From assembly GCF_016808335.1 (NCBI RefSeq), contig NC_053146.1, positions 30,419,495-30,483,494 of the forward strand: DNA of 64,000 bases, given 5' to 3'. The notes under the pieces are model-generated. The model searched no databases and was not told where the DNA came from. It saw only the letters and a program-made list of their open reading frames with translations. This DNA comes from Panicum virgatum. Its lineage: Eukaryota; Streptophyta; Magnoliopsida; Poales; Poaceae. Shown piece after piece: positions 30,930 through 42,592 of the stretch. The stretch's first letter is position 1, and each line of letters begins with the position of its first letter. Made by a program: the position numbers and the translations under genes.

Positions 30930-33900
30930 TCAGAACAGAACCTGTACTGAAACATTGCTCCATTGCGAAGTGCACGAATTTTCCTTTCCAACGAGTCCTT
31001 ATTCGCCCAAAATTGATTCCGAACAAGAGAGTTGTGTCCGTTTCATCCCAGCGCTGCAATCTGTCCCGACGAATTTCAGAACGCGCAACATCCAATGTTC
31101 TTGCCATATCTCCTTATACGGGTCTTCAAATTTATTGATCTTGGATGCGTTGGAACAGGAATTTCATGGAGCTTCTGAATATCAGCTTTTTTCTTCCTTG
31201 TACTTCTCTGTCCATGTGCAAAATTTGGTGAAAACAGCGGGGCTTGCTCTCGAACTTTGGAGATGTTGACGAATTTGATTTCTTCTTTGATCACGAATTC
31301 ATGGGAATGCTTCGTCATGCCTGCAAAACAATCAAGTGCACACACTACCCCCTGGGTGATGGTCGGGAGTAGAAACAATTGCCAACAAACCAAAAACATC
31401 CCCTAAGATACTTGACTTGTGGCATAATTAGTCTAGTGAAAATTAAACCTAATGGGTGTATGAGAATGCAAGTGGGAGGTGTGTGTATGCAAATGAGAGG
31501 AAAATGGATTGCTATCTTGGTCAAAAGAGCTTAAATATGGAGGTCCGCAAACATGTTTAAGCACCACGTTTACACAAGATTGCAAAAGGTAAATGCTATC
31601 ATGATAAGCATTACATGGATAGGAAAGCATACATCAATAAGATTGAGACCAAGCTAGCAAAAATGAGGGCATGAACAATGGAATGGATGCAAAGTGCAAA
31701 TGCAAAGTTAGCAAAAACAAGTGTTAGCAGGGTTGAAAGGACCTTTCGATGTTGTTCCGCAACTAGTTTATTCAAAAACAATTGCTAAGAGTGTCAAAAA
31801 GCCTTTGCGACACTTCATAAGAAGTGAGGCTTTTGTCAATGAAAAGGTTATTTATCGAAAAAGGATCAAGCAACCGAGCTAACAAGGTTTTAGAAGTAGG
31901 TTTATGGGTTTCCTATATTTTTGGCTTAAAACAAAATTTTGAAGAGAGAGAATGTTGGGTATAGAAATTCTATCTAAGGTGGTTTCAAAAAAACTAGAGA
32001 GAAACAAAAGTTAGATTTTTTTTGAATGAAAAACATACCCTATGGTTTTGGGATTGCTCTATGAGTGGTTTTCCTAAGGGTTTTAGGATCTCAAAAGCGA
32101 GGCTAGTCAATGTTTTTAGAAAAGGTTTTTTTTTAAATGCAACATGCAATGCAATGCAAGGGTGAGACGAACAAAATGATATGACATGATGAGGTGGTCT
32201 AAAACAAAACAAAAAGTTAGCTTAAGTTAACTAGCCACAAGTTTAGAATCAAAGGGTGGTGCAACACTTCATATTTCCCTCTAAAAGGACACAAATAAAA
32301 AAGACTCTAAACACTAATAGGCACACAAAAGGGTCTACAAGTTTCCCAAGATCAAATAACAAAGTGCTCCCTCAATAACATTTAGAATGAACAACATGAA
32401 GTTGTGGTTTTTGTTAGAGCAATGGTACAATGTTACTTGATATTCCGATTAAAGAGTGCAATGTAGACGGTCATATTAATATATATATAAAATAAAAGAT
32501 CGGGTTGCCTCCCGCAAAGCGCTTCATTTAAAGTCATAGAGCTCGACTTTCTTACCTTCAAATTAATGCGAAGCCATGGTCCTTCATGCAAGAGGTGAAG
32601 GTGTTCCATGCAGCTCTTATTCCACTTCCCATGTTGGACATGATCAATCACGCTTAATGGAAAACTTGCCCAATCGTCTCTCACATCATGGTCACCTCCT
32701 TCTTTGTTGTCCTTCGTCGCTACCTTTCTTTTCACAGATTTTCCTCTCTGTCCAGATTTGGAATTGCACCAAACAATTGATCCAATGCAAGGTGCACGAA
32801 ATCTTCTTTCCAAAAAGTCTTCATTTGCCCAAAACGCATTCCAATTGAGGGAGTTATGCCCCTTTTTCCTCGTCACTGCAATCTGCCCCGTGCTGATTTC
32901 AGCTCGTGCATCTCCGATGTTTGAGACATAGCTCCTCCTGTGGGTCTTCAATTGTATCGATCATGGATGCGTTGAACCGAAGACTTGATGGAGATCCTGA
33001 ATATTCAACTTTCTTGCATTGAAAATTTCTGGACTTGTGCACAAAATTGATGAGGCTTAGCGACGTCCGTTCTTGAAACTTGAAGACGTTGATGATGGTG
33101 TTCAAAATTTTGGGCACAGTTTCCCTCCTCATCATTTGAGTTTCATGTCCTGCATGGTTAGTGAAATTCGGGGCTTCTCCCGACATGTGCTCTTTTAGGG
33201 TTATGAGCTTGACCAAGCGCAAAGCAAGATCGAGATTTGCAATTATTTGTAAACATATGCAACATAATCACATCCTCAATTAAATTTTATCAACAAGGCA
33301 TGGTGTAATTAAATGCAACATGTGTTTCTTGCATAGCGCGGAGCTCATTATTAGGCAGAGGTTCTTTAAGCATGAAATCAACCTTCTCAAGAAACTCTAG
33401 CCTATCATCATGAAAAGAACAAGGCATATAATTTAAACTTTCATTCCGACTATTGGTTCGAGAATGAGATTTTTAACGATTATCAACAAAACCAATAGAA
33501 GCTTGAGAATTCACTGTATACCTTAGCCTCGGAGCTTTTTCATACTCATTGGAGTCGTGGTGCTTTGTGTGAGATGTCATCTTGATGCACTCCTCGTGGT
33601 CCGTCGTGATTTGTTTCTCACGTCTCCATGTGTTTGAATGTTGCGCTCTTGTAATCCGTCGTGGTTTGTTTGCAACATCTTCGTTTGTCGAAGGTCGACC
33701 GCTTGTGCCTTCATTTGCCAATGTCATTGGGGTTCTTCCTCTGCTCCAAGCCTCTGAATTTTATCATGTATGCTTGATGAAAACATCGCCCAAGCTCCTC
33801 TTCATTGTTGTCATCGTCATCTTTTCTATCTTGTTCTCATCGCGTTGCTCCTGCCTCTTCTTCATGGAATATCTCCTGTATTCTCAACAGAACATATACC

Positions 33901-34945
33901 AAAATATAGCTCTATTGAAAAGTTTATGAAATTACCTTTCCAACGAGAGGTCATTCGCTTTAAACGGAGTCCAAACGAGGAAGTTATGCCCGTTTCACTT
34001 TTGGCGCTGCGTGCTGTCCAGAAATTTTCAGAATGCACAACCTTCAATGTTTTGGCCATACCCGCTTGTAGGAATCTCCGATTAACTTGGTTCTTGATTC
34101 GTTGGGACGGGAACTTCATGGAGCTTTTGAATATCCAAAAATATGCTGCTATTTGCTTCTGAGGTTGAGTAGAATATTGATGATAACAATGACTTCTTAC
34201 GAATCGATCCGAAGATGTCGATGATCTTGATCTTGTAGTCTTCGGAGCATCTTGTTGTGCATCCTTGGCTTCAAGGTCATCACCATTGATTCACCAGCGA
34301 GTAGCATGGCTCCAATGGTCTGTCTCCATGGTTCTTGATTTGCCTAAGGTGTCGGGATCGAAGGAGGCTCCCGTGCTTTGTGTCGATGATCAGAGCGGTC
34401 TCTTTCTTTTATTGCACTAGAAGCTTCTTGAGCATCCCATGGAGAAGATGGGTGGCATAATGGTTCCTCTAATCTTGTTGCCTCTAGTGTTGGTCAACTT
34501 CAAATCATCAACTTTTGTGCACAAAGTTCTCCAAACATCTTGCGACATCGTCATCACTTTCTCCATTATTTGTTGCTGCCTCTTCTTCGTTGAATTCCTT
34601 GATCATCCTGCATAGAACATGTACCAAAATTATACTCCATGGAAAGCCTTATGAAATTACCTTTTCAACGAGTGGTCATTGATCCCAAACGGACTCCGGA
34701 TGAAGAAGTTATGGTCATTTTACTCCGGCACTACGCTCTGTCCCGAGACATTTCAGAACGCGCAGCGTTGAAAGATTTTTCCATAACTCTTTACACCGAT
34801 CTCCAAAATTCATGATTCTTGATGCATTGGAAAGTATACTTGATGGACCTTCAAAATAATCTATTATTTTCTCATGGTACTTCTCTTATCTTGGACGAAA
34901 AATGCATTACAACAGTAACACTTTGGAGATGATGATGATCCGATC
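30930..34945 (-). repeat. Four diverged repeat units in the Athila-2 interior
   Basis: Units of about 350 bases at roughly 30930-31280, 32740-33100, 33870-34225 and 34600-34945. Each has in order, with point changes: a CTCCATTG-type phrase, CCTTTCCAACGAG..GTCATTC, CCAAACGGAGTCC-like, GAAGTTATGCCC.TTT, CTGTCC, ATTTCAGAACGC, then GATGCGTTGGAAC-like and TCATGGAGCTTCTGAATAT. The middle two spacers are non-coding. Frames such as 30760-31269 run through unit 1 but are not kept in the other units, so the repeats are probably non-coding. Confidence 0.7.
31281..32739. other. Athila-2 interior spacer
   Basis: AT-rich sequence between repeat units 1 and 2 with long A-rich and T-rich runs. I see no coding frame, motif or repeat beyond base composition. 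Confidence 0.55.
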
Positions 34946-35330
34946 GCACGATTTTCTTCGCGGGCATGCTTCATACATATTGCTTGAACAAACAATTTTT
35001 CCCAAAAACATTAGTCTTTAAAATCAATTGACATGGCGGCGTATCTTATTTATCATCTTTTGCTTTGGGGAGTAGGGACTCGATAGCGGATGCTGGGCCA
35101 CTAACAAAAGTTAGCACCTACCACTAAAGAGCGAGTCTTCACATAGCCATCAACTTGCTTGAGTGAGATTGGACTTGTCAAAGTACGGACGTTGAGAACT
35201 TCTCAATTGCTTTGTGTCTAGGGTTTTACCTGCATTCATGGACACAAACAAGAAACACAGGATATATGCAATAATAAAATTAGGGTTAGTCCAAAAACTA
35301 GATAGATCGCCCTAGGGTTCGTGTTGCCGA

Positions 35331-35348
35331 TCCCCGGCAACGGCGCCA
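35331..35348 (-). other. Athila-2 primer-binding site (tRNA-Asp)
   Basis: Minus-strand TGGCGCCGTTGCCGGGGA, eight bases from the LTR, identical to the Athila-1 site, including the TTTTCTGG lead-in. Confidence 0.88.
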
Positions 35349-35356
35349 GAAAAGCT

Positions 35357-36814
35357 TGTTGACGCTCTTTAGCACCCCGATTTGTATACCGCAAGCGCAC
35401 GGTTCGTGTAGCTTTTCACTTAGAGTATTCCCCCAAGGTTTATCAATCCATGGATCGACAAAGAACTACCTAAGGTTTTCCATCTAATCTAACGGATCTA
35501 TCCTAACATGAAGCATTGATTGCATATAAAGGGTAAACCTTTGACAGATATGAGTGATGTGTAAAGGTTGATCTCATGCATGAACATAGGCTTAATCATA
35601 GTAAAACCAAAGACATGACTAGGCCTATCGTCATCTAGTTGTAGTTCAAGCCAACGAGCAAATAAATCATGCATCTCAATCAAAAGCATCTTTAAACTCA
35701 AAATCTCCAATCCGATCCCTCGATACTCCGCCTACTCTGTGGAGACGGCCTGTCATGATGCCCCCTTTTGAACGAAATACCCTAAAGCAAGTCGAACCCC
35801 CTTTGGTAGTTCCGCCATGAACCTCTAGCCACCATGACTATTAGATCATGCTAAGCGATCTATCTCGATAATAGATCTAAGATGAAGCAAACCCAAAGAA
35901 AAGAACGAAATCGAAAGAGAGAACATGATCGCTAATAGATTCGGAAGACATGATTATCATTACTCACATAATAGATTCATTTGGATCGCCACCACCGAGT
36001 ACATACCATTGACGACTCCAACTAGCTCATGAACTCCACCATGGCACAACCTCGCAGGGAAGCCATGGCGGCTAGGGGTGGCCTAAGCCATCTCCTAGAC
36101 AACTTCGAAGACTTGCGGCGGCCGTCGTCTCCCTTCGGTCTTGGCCCTAGGTTTTCGTCGAGTTCTGGGTGGATGGATGACTCGAGATGAATAAGGTGCG
36201 AGCTATTTATAAGCCGAGGAAGCCATCGGTCGAAGGGGAGGCCAAACCGCCTTGAAAACGGGCTGGGCCGGCCGGCCCCATGGGCCTAGGCTGGCCGGCC
36301 TACCCTGTTTCGGGCTCGCCTCGGTCTCATTTTTCGCGTGCAGACTCCTCGCATCTTCTAGAGTTTATGTCCTTCACGATTGCACCCCTTTTGACGTCGT
36401 TTTCTTGGAGATATCTTCAAGGAAAGGATAGGATAGGGAATCCTTCCTTAAATCTTCATTTGCTTTGCTTAATCCTGAAGTATCTTGATCTCATCTTCGT
36501 GGGCTCGGTCCTTTGGGCTCTCTTGGAGGATGGATGTGCATGAATGGGCTTCGAATCAACATGGGCTTTAGTCCTTCCTTTGGGCTTTGGCCTTCGTCTT
36601 TCTCCGTGTTAGCACTCGATCACGGGCCTCGTCATTTCATGCTCCAAAATAGACCAAAAACCTGCAAAAACGAAGTTCCTCCAAAATATATGTGCAAGTG
36701 TGAAAATGAACAATAATTAGGCCGGGGTTAGGACAGTTAGTGATTTTGATATTAAATTCATGCCATTATCAAGGATAAACAAGGGATAAAGTGGGTAGTT
36801 AAGGAGCGCCAACA
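35357..36814 (-). repeat. Athila-2 5' LTR (right copy)
   Basis: 1,458 bases, ending AAGGAGCGCCAACA before target copy GTGGC. A roughly 12-base length difference from the left copy lies in the GGCCGGCC cluster (about 36266-36300). Minus-strand TATAAATA at 36204-36211. Other differences are scattered single bases. Confidence 0.92.
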
Positions 36815-36819
36815 GTGGC

Positions 36820-37503
36820 CTACTTGAGCTGCTGCCAATATACCGACCTCGGTCGACTATATTGGGAGTAAAGGGACTTGTGAATACGCCACTGAGTAGC
36901 GTATGTTAACGTTGGCCATACGGCGGAAATTATATGGCTGTCGCTTCTATAGTGAGCGGTAATGTATGGGGACGCTTTCATGAGTGCTGGCATGAAAGGT
37001 TCAATGGATATATATATATGTTCTGTCAATTTTCTACAGGTACACTAACCACGATTCGATAAGTTAAGAACGGTTAGAATTTACCGACTAGCTATATAGG
37101 GAGAGCCATATCTATGTTATGCCACTGTGCTAACCACGTAAGCCCAACCATAGTTGGCAATTGTTTATCTTGTGAGTAACGAACATGACGTGCATGCATA
37201 TTTGGTTGATGTTTGCTTTGATTCCTAGCATTTGAATTTGTTGCATGAGTTTTCTTAAGGAATTTCTAGCATGTATCTTCATGAGTATGTCCTGGCTTGG
37301 CTAAGTAATAGGTGGATCAAAATTTGATATTAGGAGCATCTTGTTGAAACATTTAGACTTTGTGGGTTTAAGAGAGTTCATCCTTAGTTCCATCTTGATG
37401 TCTTGATGATCTTTTCATTCCATAGAATCTCAAATGATGAACCAGTACCATTGATTGTGGGAGCAACAAAAATGTATCTAATGGATGTCTTCCATAATTA
37501 CAG
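36820..37503 (+). other. Element A leader, continued
   Basis: Resumes the interrupted leader repeat (hairpin at 36835-36865), then runs to gag. The part near 37060-37170 matches the leader of D at about 49325-49450 in reverse. No equivalent of the extra ORF of D is present. It ends TTCCATAATTACAG directly before the gag ATG, a possible 3' splice site. Confidence 0.65.
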
Positions 37504-38259
37504 ATGGTTGGTCATACTCGTGGAACGTCGTGAAGCTGGCAGTGGATCTCAGCAGCCACCGCCACCCCCGTCGAATCTGGCCGAGTTAATGGCCATGCAA
37601 ACAGAATTGCTTCGCCAGCTGGTCCAAGGGCAGCAAAATCAGCCACGCCAGCAGCATGGAGGACGGGATGCACAACCAGCGGGTTACCATGAATTCTTTG
37701 GTACCCAACCTCTACTTTTCAACAAGGCTGATGACCCACTGGACGCCGATGCTTGGCTCCGTACTATCAATTCCAAGTTTGCTCTGCTAGCGGTACCTTG
37801 TGCTGACGCAAACAAGGCCCACTTTGCCGCCCAGCAGCTTCGTAGTCCTGCACGTATATGGTGGGATCATTATTGTGCGATGCAACCTACTGGACATGTC
37901 ATCTCTTGGGAGGAATTCCGAAATGCTTTCAGATCACATCATATTCCTGAGGGACTGATTGAAAGAAAGTTGAATGAGTTCTTGGCTCTGAATCAAGGAA
38001 CCCGCACTGTTTTACAATATGCACAGGTCTTCAATCACATGTGCCAGTATGCGGGCCATCATGCTGATACTGATGCCAAGAAGCGTGATCATTTTCGTCG
38101 TGGCCTCACTACCAAGCTCAAAGAACGCCTGAACCTTGTTCAGCCCAACACTTACAATGAGCTAGTCAACCTGGCCATTACTCAAGAGGATTGTATGGCT
38201 GCACATCGTGCAGAGAAGAAGCGGAAGGCACCAACAGGACCCTTGAGTGCTCAGCCACC
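37504..38259 (+). pseudogene. gag: Element A gag, 5' part, cut by element D
   Basis: Starts at the ATG at 37504 (MVGHTRGTS-type start, directly after CAG), although the frame is open further upstream to 37403. A Pro/Gln-rich stretch leads to the capsid core: [56 protein letters not shown] and [14 protein letters not shown]. Ends at SAQPP, where D is inserted (target copy CCACC at 38255-38259). The rest of gag resumes at 54466. No intron at the position where B has one. Close to gag of D, residue for residue in the core. Confidence 0.85.
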
Positions 38260-41200
38260 TGTGGCAGTACCGCCCAAATTAATCCGGCTCAAGTGCGCTA
38301 ACCATCACCATACAGGAAATCCCGGCTAACACGCACTTCAAACGGAGTAATCTGGCAGTCCAGTCGGGTAAAGTCCCGATAAAACCACCTGAGCTGCATT
38401 CGAAACCCAAAGCTTACATGCAACTCACACGAAGGTGAGTCCAGAGAGTACAACATTTCACAGATATATTACATTACAGAGTCTTAACTTAATTATTACA
38501 AACCAAGTTCGAAATCTCCGAAAGGTACTTGAAGTTCAAATTGAAAGTAGATCAGAGTTTAATGCAGCGGAAATAAAACGAGTTCTAAACGACGATACAT
38601 GATGTCATGATGAAGCCCGTACATGACATCACTCGGCACTGCCATCGCTGGCCGGAGTCGTATCCCACTCCACCGACCAACCAGGAGGCAGAGTACACGG
38701 CCAAGTCAAACTAGCAATCATGTCCTCAAAAGTATTACCTGAAACAAAAATTGAGCCACAAGCAAGGCTGAGTATACTAATACTCCGCAAGGCTTACCCG
38801 ACTAGGATATAACTAAACCTCTAACTAGACATGCAAGGCTTTTGGCTTGAGGGGTTTGTCTTTGCCGAATAGCAGTGAGTCCTTATTTTCCGATTTTAGC
38901 TTTCAAGTTCTATTATGATTAACCATCCTACATTAGCATCTATCCTAAAGCATACATGGTGGAAAGCAATTATTTTTCATCAATCAACCAAATTTCTCAT
39001 CATCATTGTTCCACTTCTTACTCTATGTGGCAAAAGGGTTAAGCAGTCTCAATATCCGTGAGAGACGGACGATTCGAATCGAATTTGTTAACCTGGCCAG
39101 GCAGACCTAAACACACGCATGGGGAATGCAATCACCCACGTGACTTTTCCCCTTTTTCCCCGGGCATGAAACAGGCCCACCGTCCTAGGGTGCCCTGCAC
39201 CCGTGCGTGACCATAGACCAGACAGTGGGGAGTATGTTCCACGGCCGGTTCCATCAGGTACTTAAGCTTACCGATTACCATATTCTCGGCATGTGGTTAG
39301 TACGTTCAAACGCTTAACCACCACTACCACACACCGCGGCCTTATCCATTTTCACTAAACAGACGGGGTATCACAAGTACAACAACCCCGCCCGTAAACC
39401 TTATATTGCAGTGTGTAGTAAGCATTCAACTCCTATGAGCTCGCGAGTGACAGGAAATCACTCGACTTCTACCGAATCATTAGCATAGCCAACTAGCGAC
39501 CTACACATACTAGTGTTCAAGCATAGGTACCTAGGATCATGCAACTAAGGTTCCAATCAATTCCTGCAACTTAAATGCACAATAACCAGGAATACAGATA
39601 GTTGCATAAATAACAAAATAGGTAGGACATGCTCCGGGGCTTGCCTTCCTGAGCGGAGCTAGCCTTGGGCTCTTCTGAACTCTGGTTCAGGTCTTCAGTG
39701 GCTTCAGTTAGATTCACTTGAGCTTCACGCTGCTCATTCTCGGACTCCGGCACCAACTCGTACGTACCGTCAGGGAGAGTAGTCGAATCTATATGAAATG
39801 CATATGCGTGAGTTATATTAGTAATACGAATTAATCAATTCTTTACTATAGAGTTGTAATTCAACGCAACTCAAGATGATTTATAAAATATTCTGTTACA
39901 TTGTTTGGGCAACCATTTATAGAGTAATAATCATTATACTGACTCCACAAAGTAACTCGGATGGGTTGTCTCTTTTATCCCTATGCAGCAAAAGAAAGAT
40001 TTTTCTTATTTATTGCTAGGTTAAGCATGTCCTTATCATAAATAATGTTAAACAGAGATTCTGGGTTTGAAATTTTTATGTATGATACATATCTAAATAA
40101 CTTGCCTACTGTGAAATTTTCAGCCCATTTTATGCAGCCTATTTACCACGAAAAAAATAAAACAAACAGCTACTGCTGGAAACAAAAATGAATTTTACAG
40201 GTCAAACTATGCAAGTACTGGTAATGAAATTTTAACTGAATGTTTTATACCTAAAGATAAGCCTGCCATAAATTTTTCACAATTAAATAAGCATTTTACA
40301 GGGCATGAAAAATAGCACAAAGTAATGCTGCATGGATCGAAATTAAATTCCATAGGCTGTTATACTAAGTTCCAGAGCCTCATATCTTATCAGTATGGTT
40401 ATAAACTCAAGGTTAACCCCTAGAAAAATTATTAGAATTTTTCATGTACAGAAACTATTTTTCTTGATTTAGTGTAAATATCTATACTATTAATTAGTTG
40501 GACTGGTTCCATCTATCTTAAATTTCAAAATTTTGTACAGTAACTAAATATCAAGATAAAGTCATTGTAAAAGTTTGAGCTCATTAAACCAAGTTAAACA
40601 GTATGTACAAACAAACTAATTTAAACAAGGCATAAGGCAAGATTTAAATAAGCCGATAGCTAGGCATGTCAAAAGTTTATGAAACTTTTACACAATGTTA
40701 TACATCTAACATGTACCCCACTGACCAAAAATGGCTAACAACACATGCTTGTAACTTGGGATCTAATATAAACCACATTTCCTTTGCATTTTAAATGAAA
40801 TAAAAACTATTGAGCAAATGAAAAAGTGCATGTAACAAAAGTTGTAGATATCTTTTCTAGGATTCCATAACAGTTGAGTTTGTATTTTTCCGATTTTTCT
40901 ACGATTTTTAAATGAATTTACAAGTTCACTGGAAAATCTAGAAAATACAAAAACACAGATTGCAAAGGGGCCCCTGGATCTTTCACTTAACCCCCTGGAA
41001 ACCTAAAACAAATTGCGCTGGGGTCCCTGGCCGGAGGTAGGAGACAGGGGATGCGGCGGCGGCCCGTTTCCCAGCGAGGAGGGGCTTGCCGGCGACGGGG
41101 AGGGGGTCCTAGGGCAAGAGCTCGCCGAGATCTACCTAGGGGTGGGTGATGTGGTCGACGGGAACGGCCGGAGCAGGGTCGGCGGCGGCGTCCAGGGAGC

Positions 41201-42558
41201 GGCGGCGGCGGCTGCAGCGAGCGGCGGCGCTCCGGTGCGGGAGGAGGGGCAAGAGCAGGCCGGGGAGCTTCACTTCGCCCTGAGGAAGCTAGCTCGGGGC
41301 TCGACTGGAGGCGGGGAGGGGCGGAGCAGGGAGGTCCGTGGCGGGCGGGCGGCCGGCGGTGTTCACGACGGCGGCGGCGGTGTTCCGCGGCGCTGGGAGG
41401 CTCCGGGGGAAATTGGGCGGGCCTGGGAGCTGCCTGGGGGTGAAATAGAGCTCGCTGCGTGCTCGGTGGGGGTGGAGGGGCGCTGAGCTGGGCCCTCCAC
41501 GGGAGCCGTGGCTCGGCGGGCGGGAATGGGGGCGCGGCGGCGCTAGCGCAGTGGCGCGGCGGCGCTGGCCGTTCTGGGCGAAGGGGTGGGACGTGGGCAG
41601 TGGGGAATGGGGTGCGGGCGAGCGGGCACACGCGCGGCGCGAGCTAAAAGGGGGAGTGAGGGCGTGAGGAGGGGCTGGGCACAGAAGAGGGCAGCGGCGG
41701 CGGTGCGCGCGGCCTGGCGGTGGCGTGCTCGCCAGGCGGCCTTCAAGGCGGGTCAGGGCGCAGCAAGCGGGCCGGTGGCGTGGGTAGCGAGCGGCAATGA
41801 AGGCTGGCCGTGGTCCGCGGCTCGGCAGGGCACGGCCGGCCTGTTTGGGCGCCTTGGCGACGATGGCGGCGCGTCGCTGAGCGCTTGGCGCGGCGCGCAC
41901 GTCAACGGCAGGGCGCGGCAGCGGGCGGCGTCCGGGAGCGTGCGCACTCGAGTGGGGCGGGGGTCAGCGGCGCGGCGAGGCAGTGCGGGGCAGCGGCTTC
42001 GCGGCAGCGGCGCAGCGAGGCAGCAAGCGCACGCGCGCTCAAGTGCCTGCGCGCGCGCAGAGCAGAGAGGGGAGTCAGCGGGGAAGAGAGAGGGGAGAGA
42101 GAGAGAAAGAGAGTGGAGAGAGAAAAAAAAGAAAGTCCACTGTTTGACTTAGCAAAAACTCGAAATTTTCAATTGAAACTCGAAAAAATTTGAACACGAA
42201 AGTTGTTCAAAATTAAATTTCCTACAACTTTCCTTTCAGGCAAAACTTCATTTGAGCGATGGTTTGGAAGTTCAAATTTTGAATTCAAGTTTAATGATCC
42301 CGCTTGTTTTTCGGGGTTAATTCAAATTTTCATGTTAGAACTTGAAAAACTTTGAACACGAAAGTTGTTTGTTTTGTCCAACTCTACGACTTTCGTTTTG
42401 GGCAAGAGTTCATTTGAGCAAAAGTGTGAGGGTTGACTTTTTGGCGTGTTTAAACTGAATTTCGGCTTTGCAGTAATTGAGAAGTTGGGGGAGGGTTTAA
42501 CGTGTCATCGCATGTTAATTGCCTGTTTTATATAGTGTTAAACACCGGAGGTGTTACA
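38260..42558 (-). repeat. Element D 3' LTR (left copy)
   Basis: On the minus strand begins TGTAACACCTCCGGTG and ends CTGCCACA. Transcription order: AT-rich start, a GC-rich block (about 42060 down to 41000), AT-rich middle, segment E1 (39788-39645), segment E2 (38738-38629). The GC-rich block has long open frames on both strands that I attribute to composition. Confidence 0.94.
38629..39788 (-). CDS. LTR-encoded segments E1 and E2, element D left LTR
   Basis: E1 (39788-39645, 144 nt) follows TTTCATATAG and encodes TTLPDGTYELVPESE, then NLTEATEDLNQSSEEPKASS. It ends CAGGAAG|GCAAGC. E2 (38738-38629, 110 nt) follows TTTTTGTTTCAG and encodes NTFEDMIASLTWPC and LPPGWSVEWDTTPA, ending in TGA. Phases agree as in element A: one base from E1, two from E2. 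Intervening 906 nt. Same lengths and stop position as A for E2, with changes mainly at third positions. The 5' exon that would supply the start codon has not been identified. Confidence 0.6.
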
Positions 42559-42576
42559 ACCTACCCCCCTTAAAAG
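42559..42576 (-). other. Element D polypurine tract
   Basis: Minus-strand TTTTAAGGGGGGTAGGT abutting TGTAACACC of the LTR. Confidence 0.85.
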
Positions 42577-42592
42577 AATCTCGTCCCGAGAT

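Larger units (their letters stand above)
27295..36814 (-). mobile_element. Athila-2: non-autonomous Athila-type element in element A leader
   Basis: 9,520 bases, LTRs 27295-28764 and 35357-36814, flanked by GTGGC at 27290-27294 and 36815-36819. It has the Athila primer site and polypurine tract, minus orientation. The interior of about 6.6 kb has no gag, protease, RT or integrase in any frame. Its 3' region resembles that of Athila-1, and its 5' half contains diverged repeats of its own. It would have to be moved by the proteins of an autonomous relative. Confidence 0.9.

Noticed and set aside
30760..31269. 169-codon plus-strand frame in Athila-2
   Set aside because: Runs through repeat unit 1; the other three units do not keep the frame, and it is antisense to the element.
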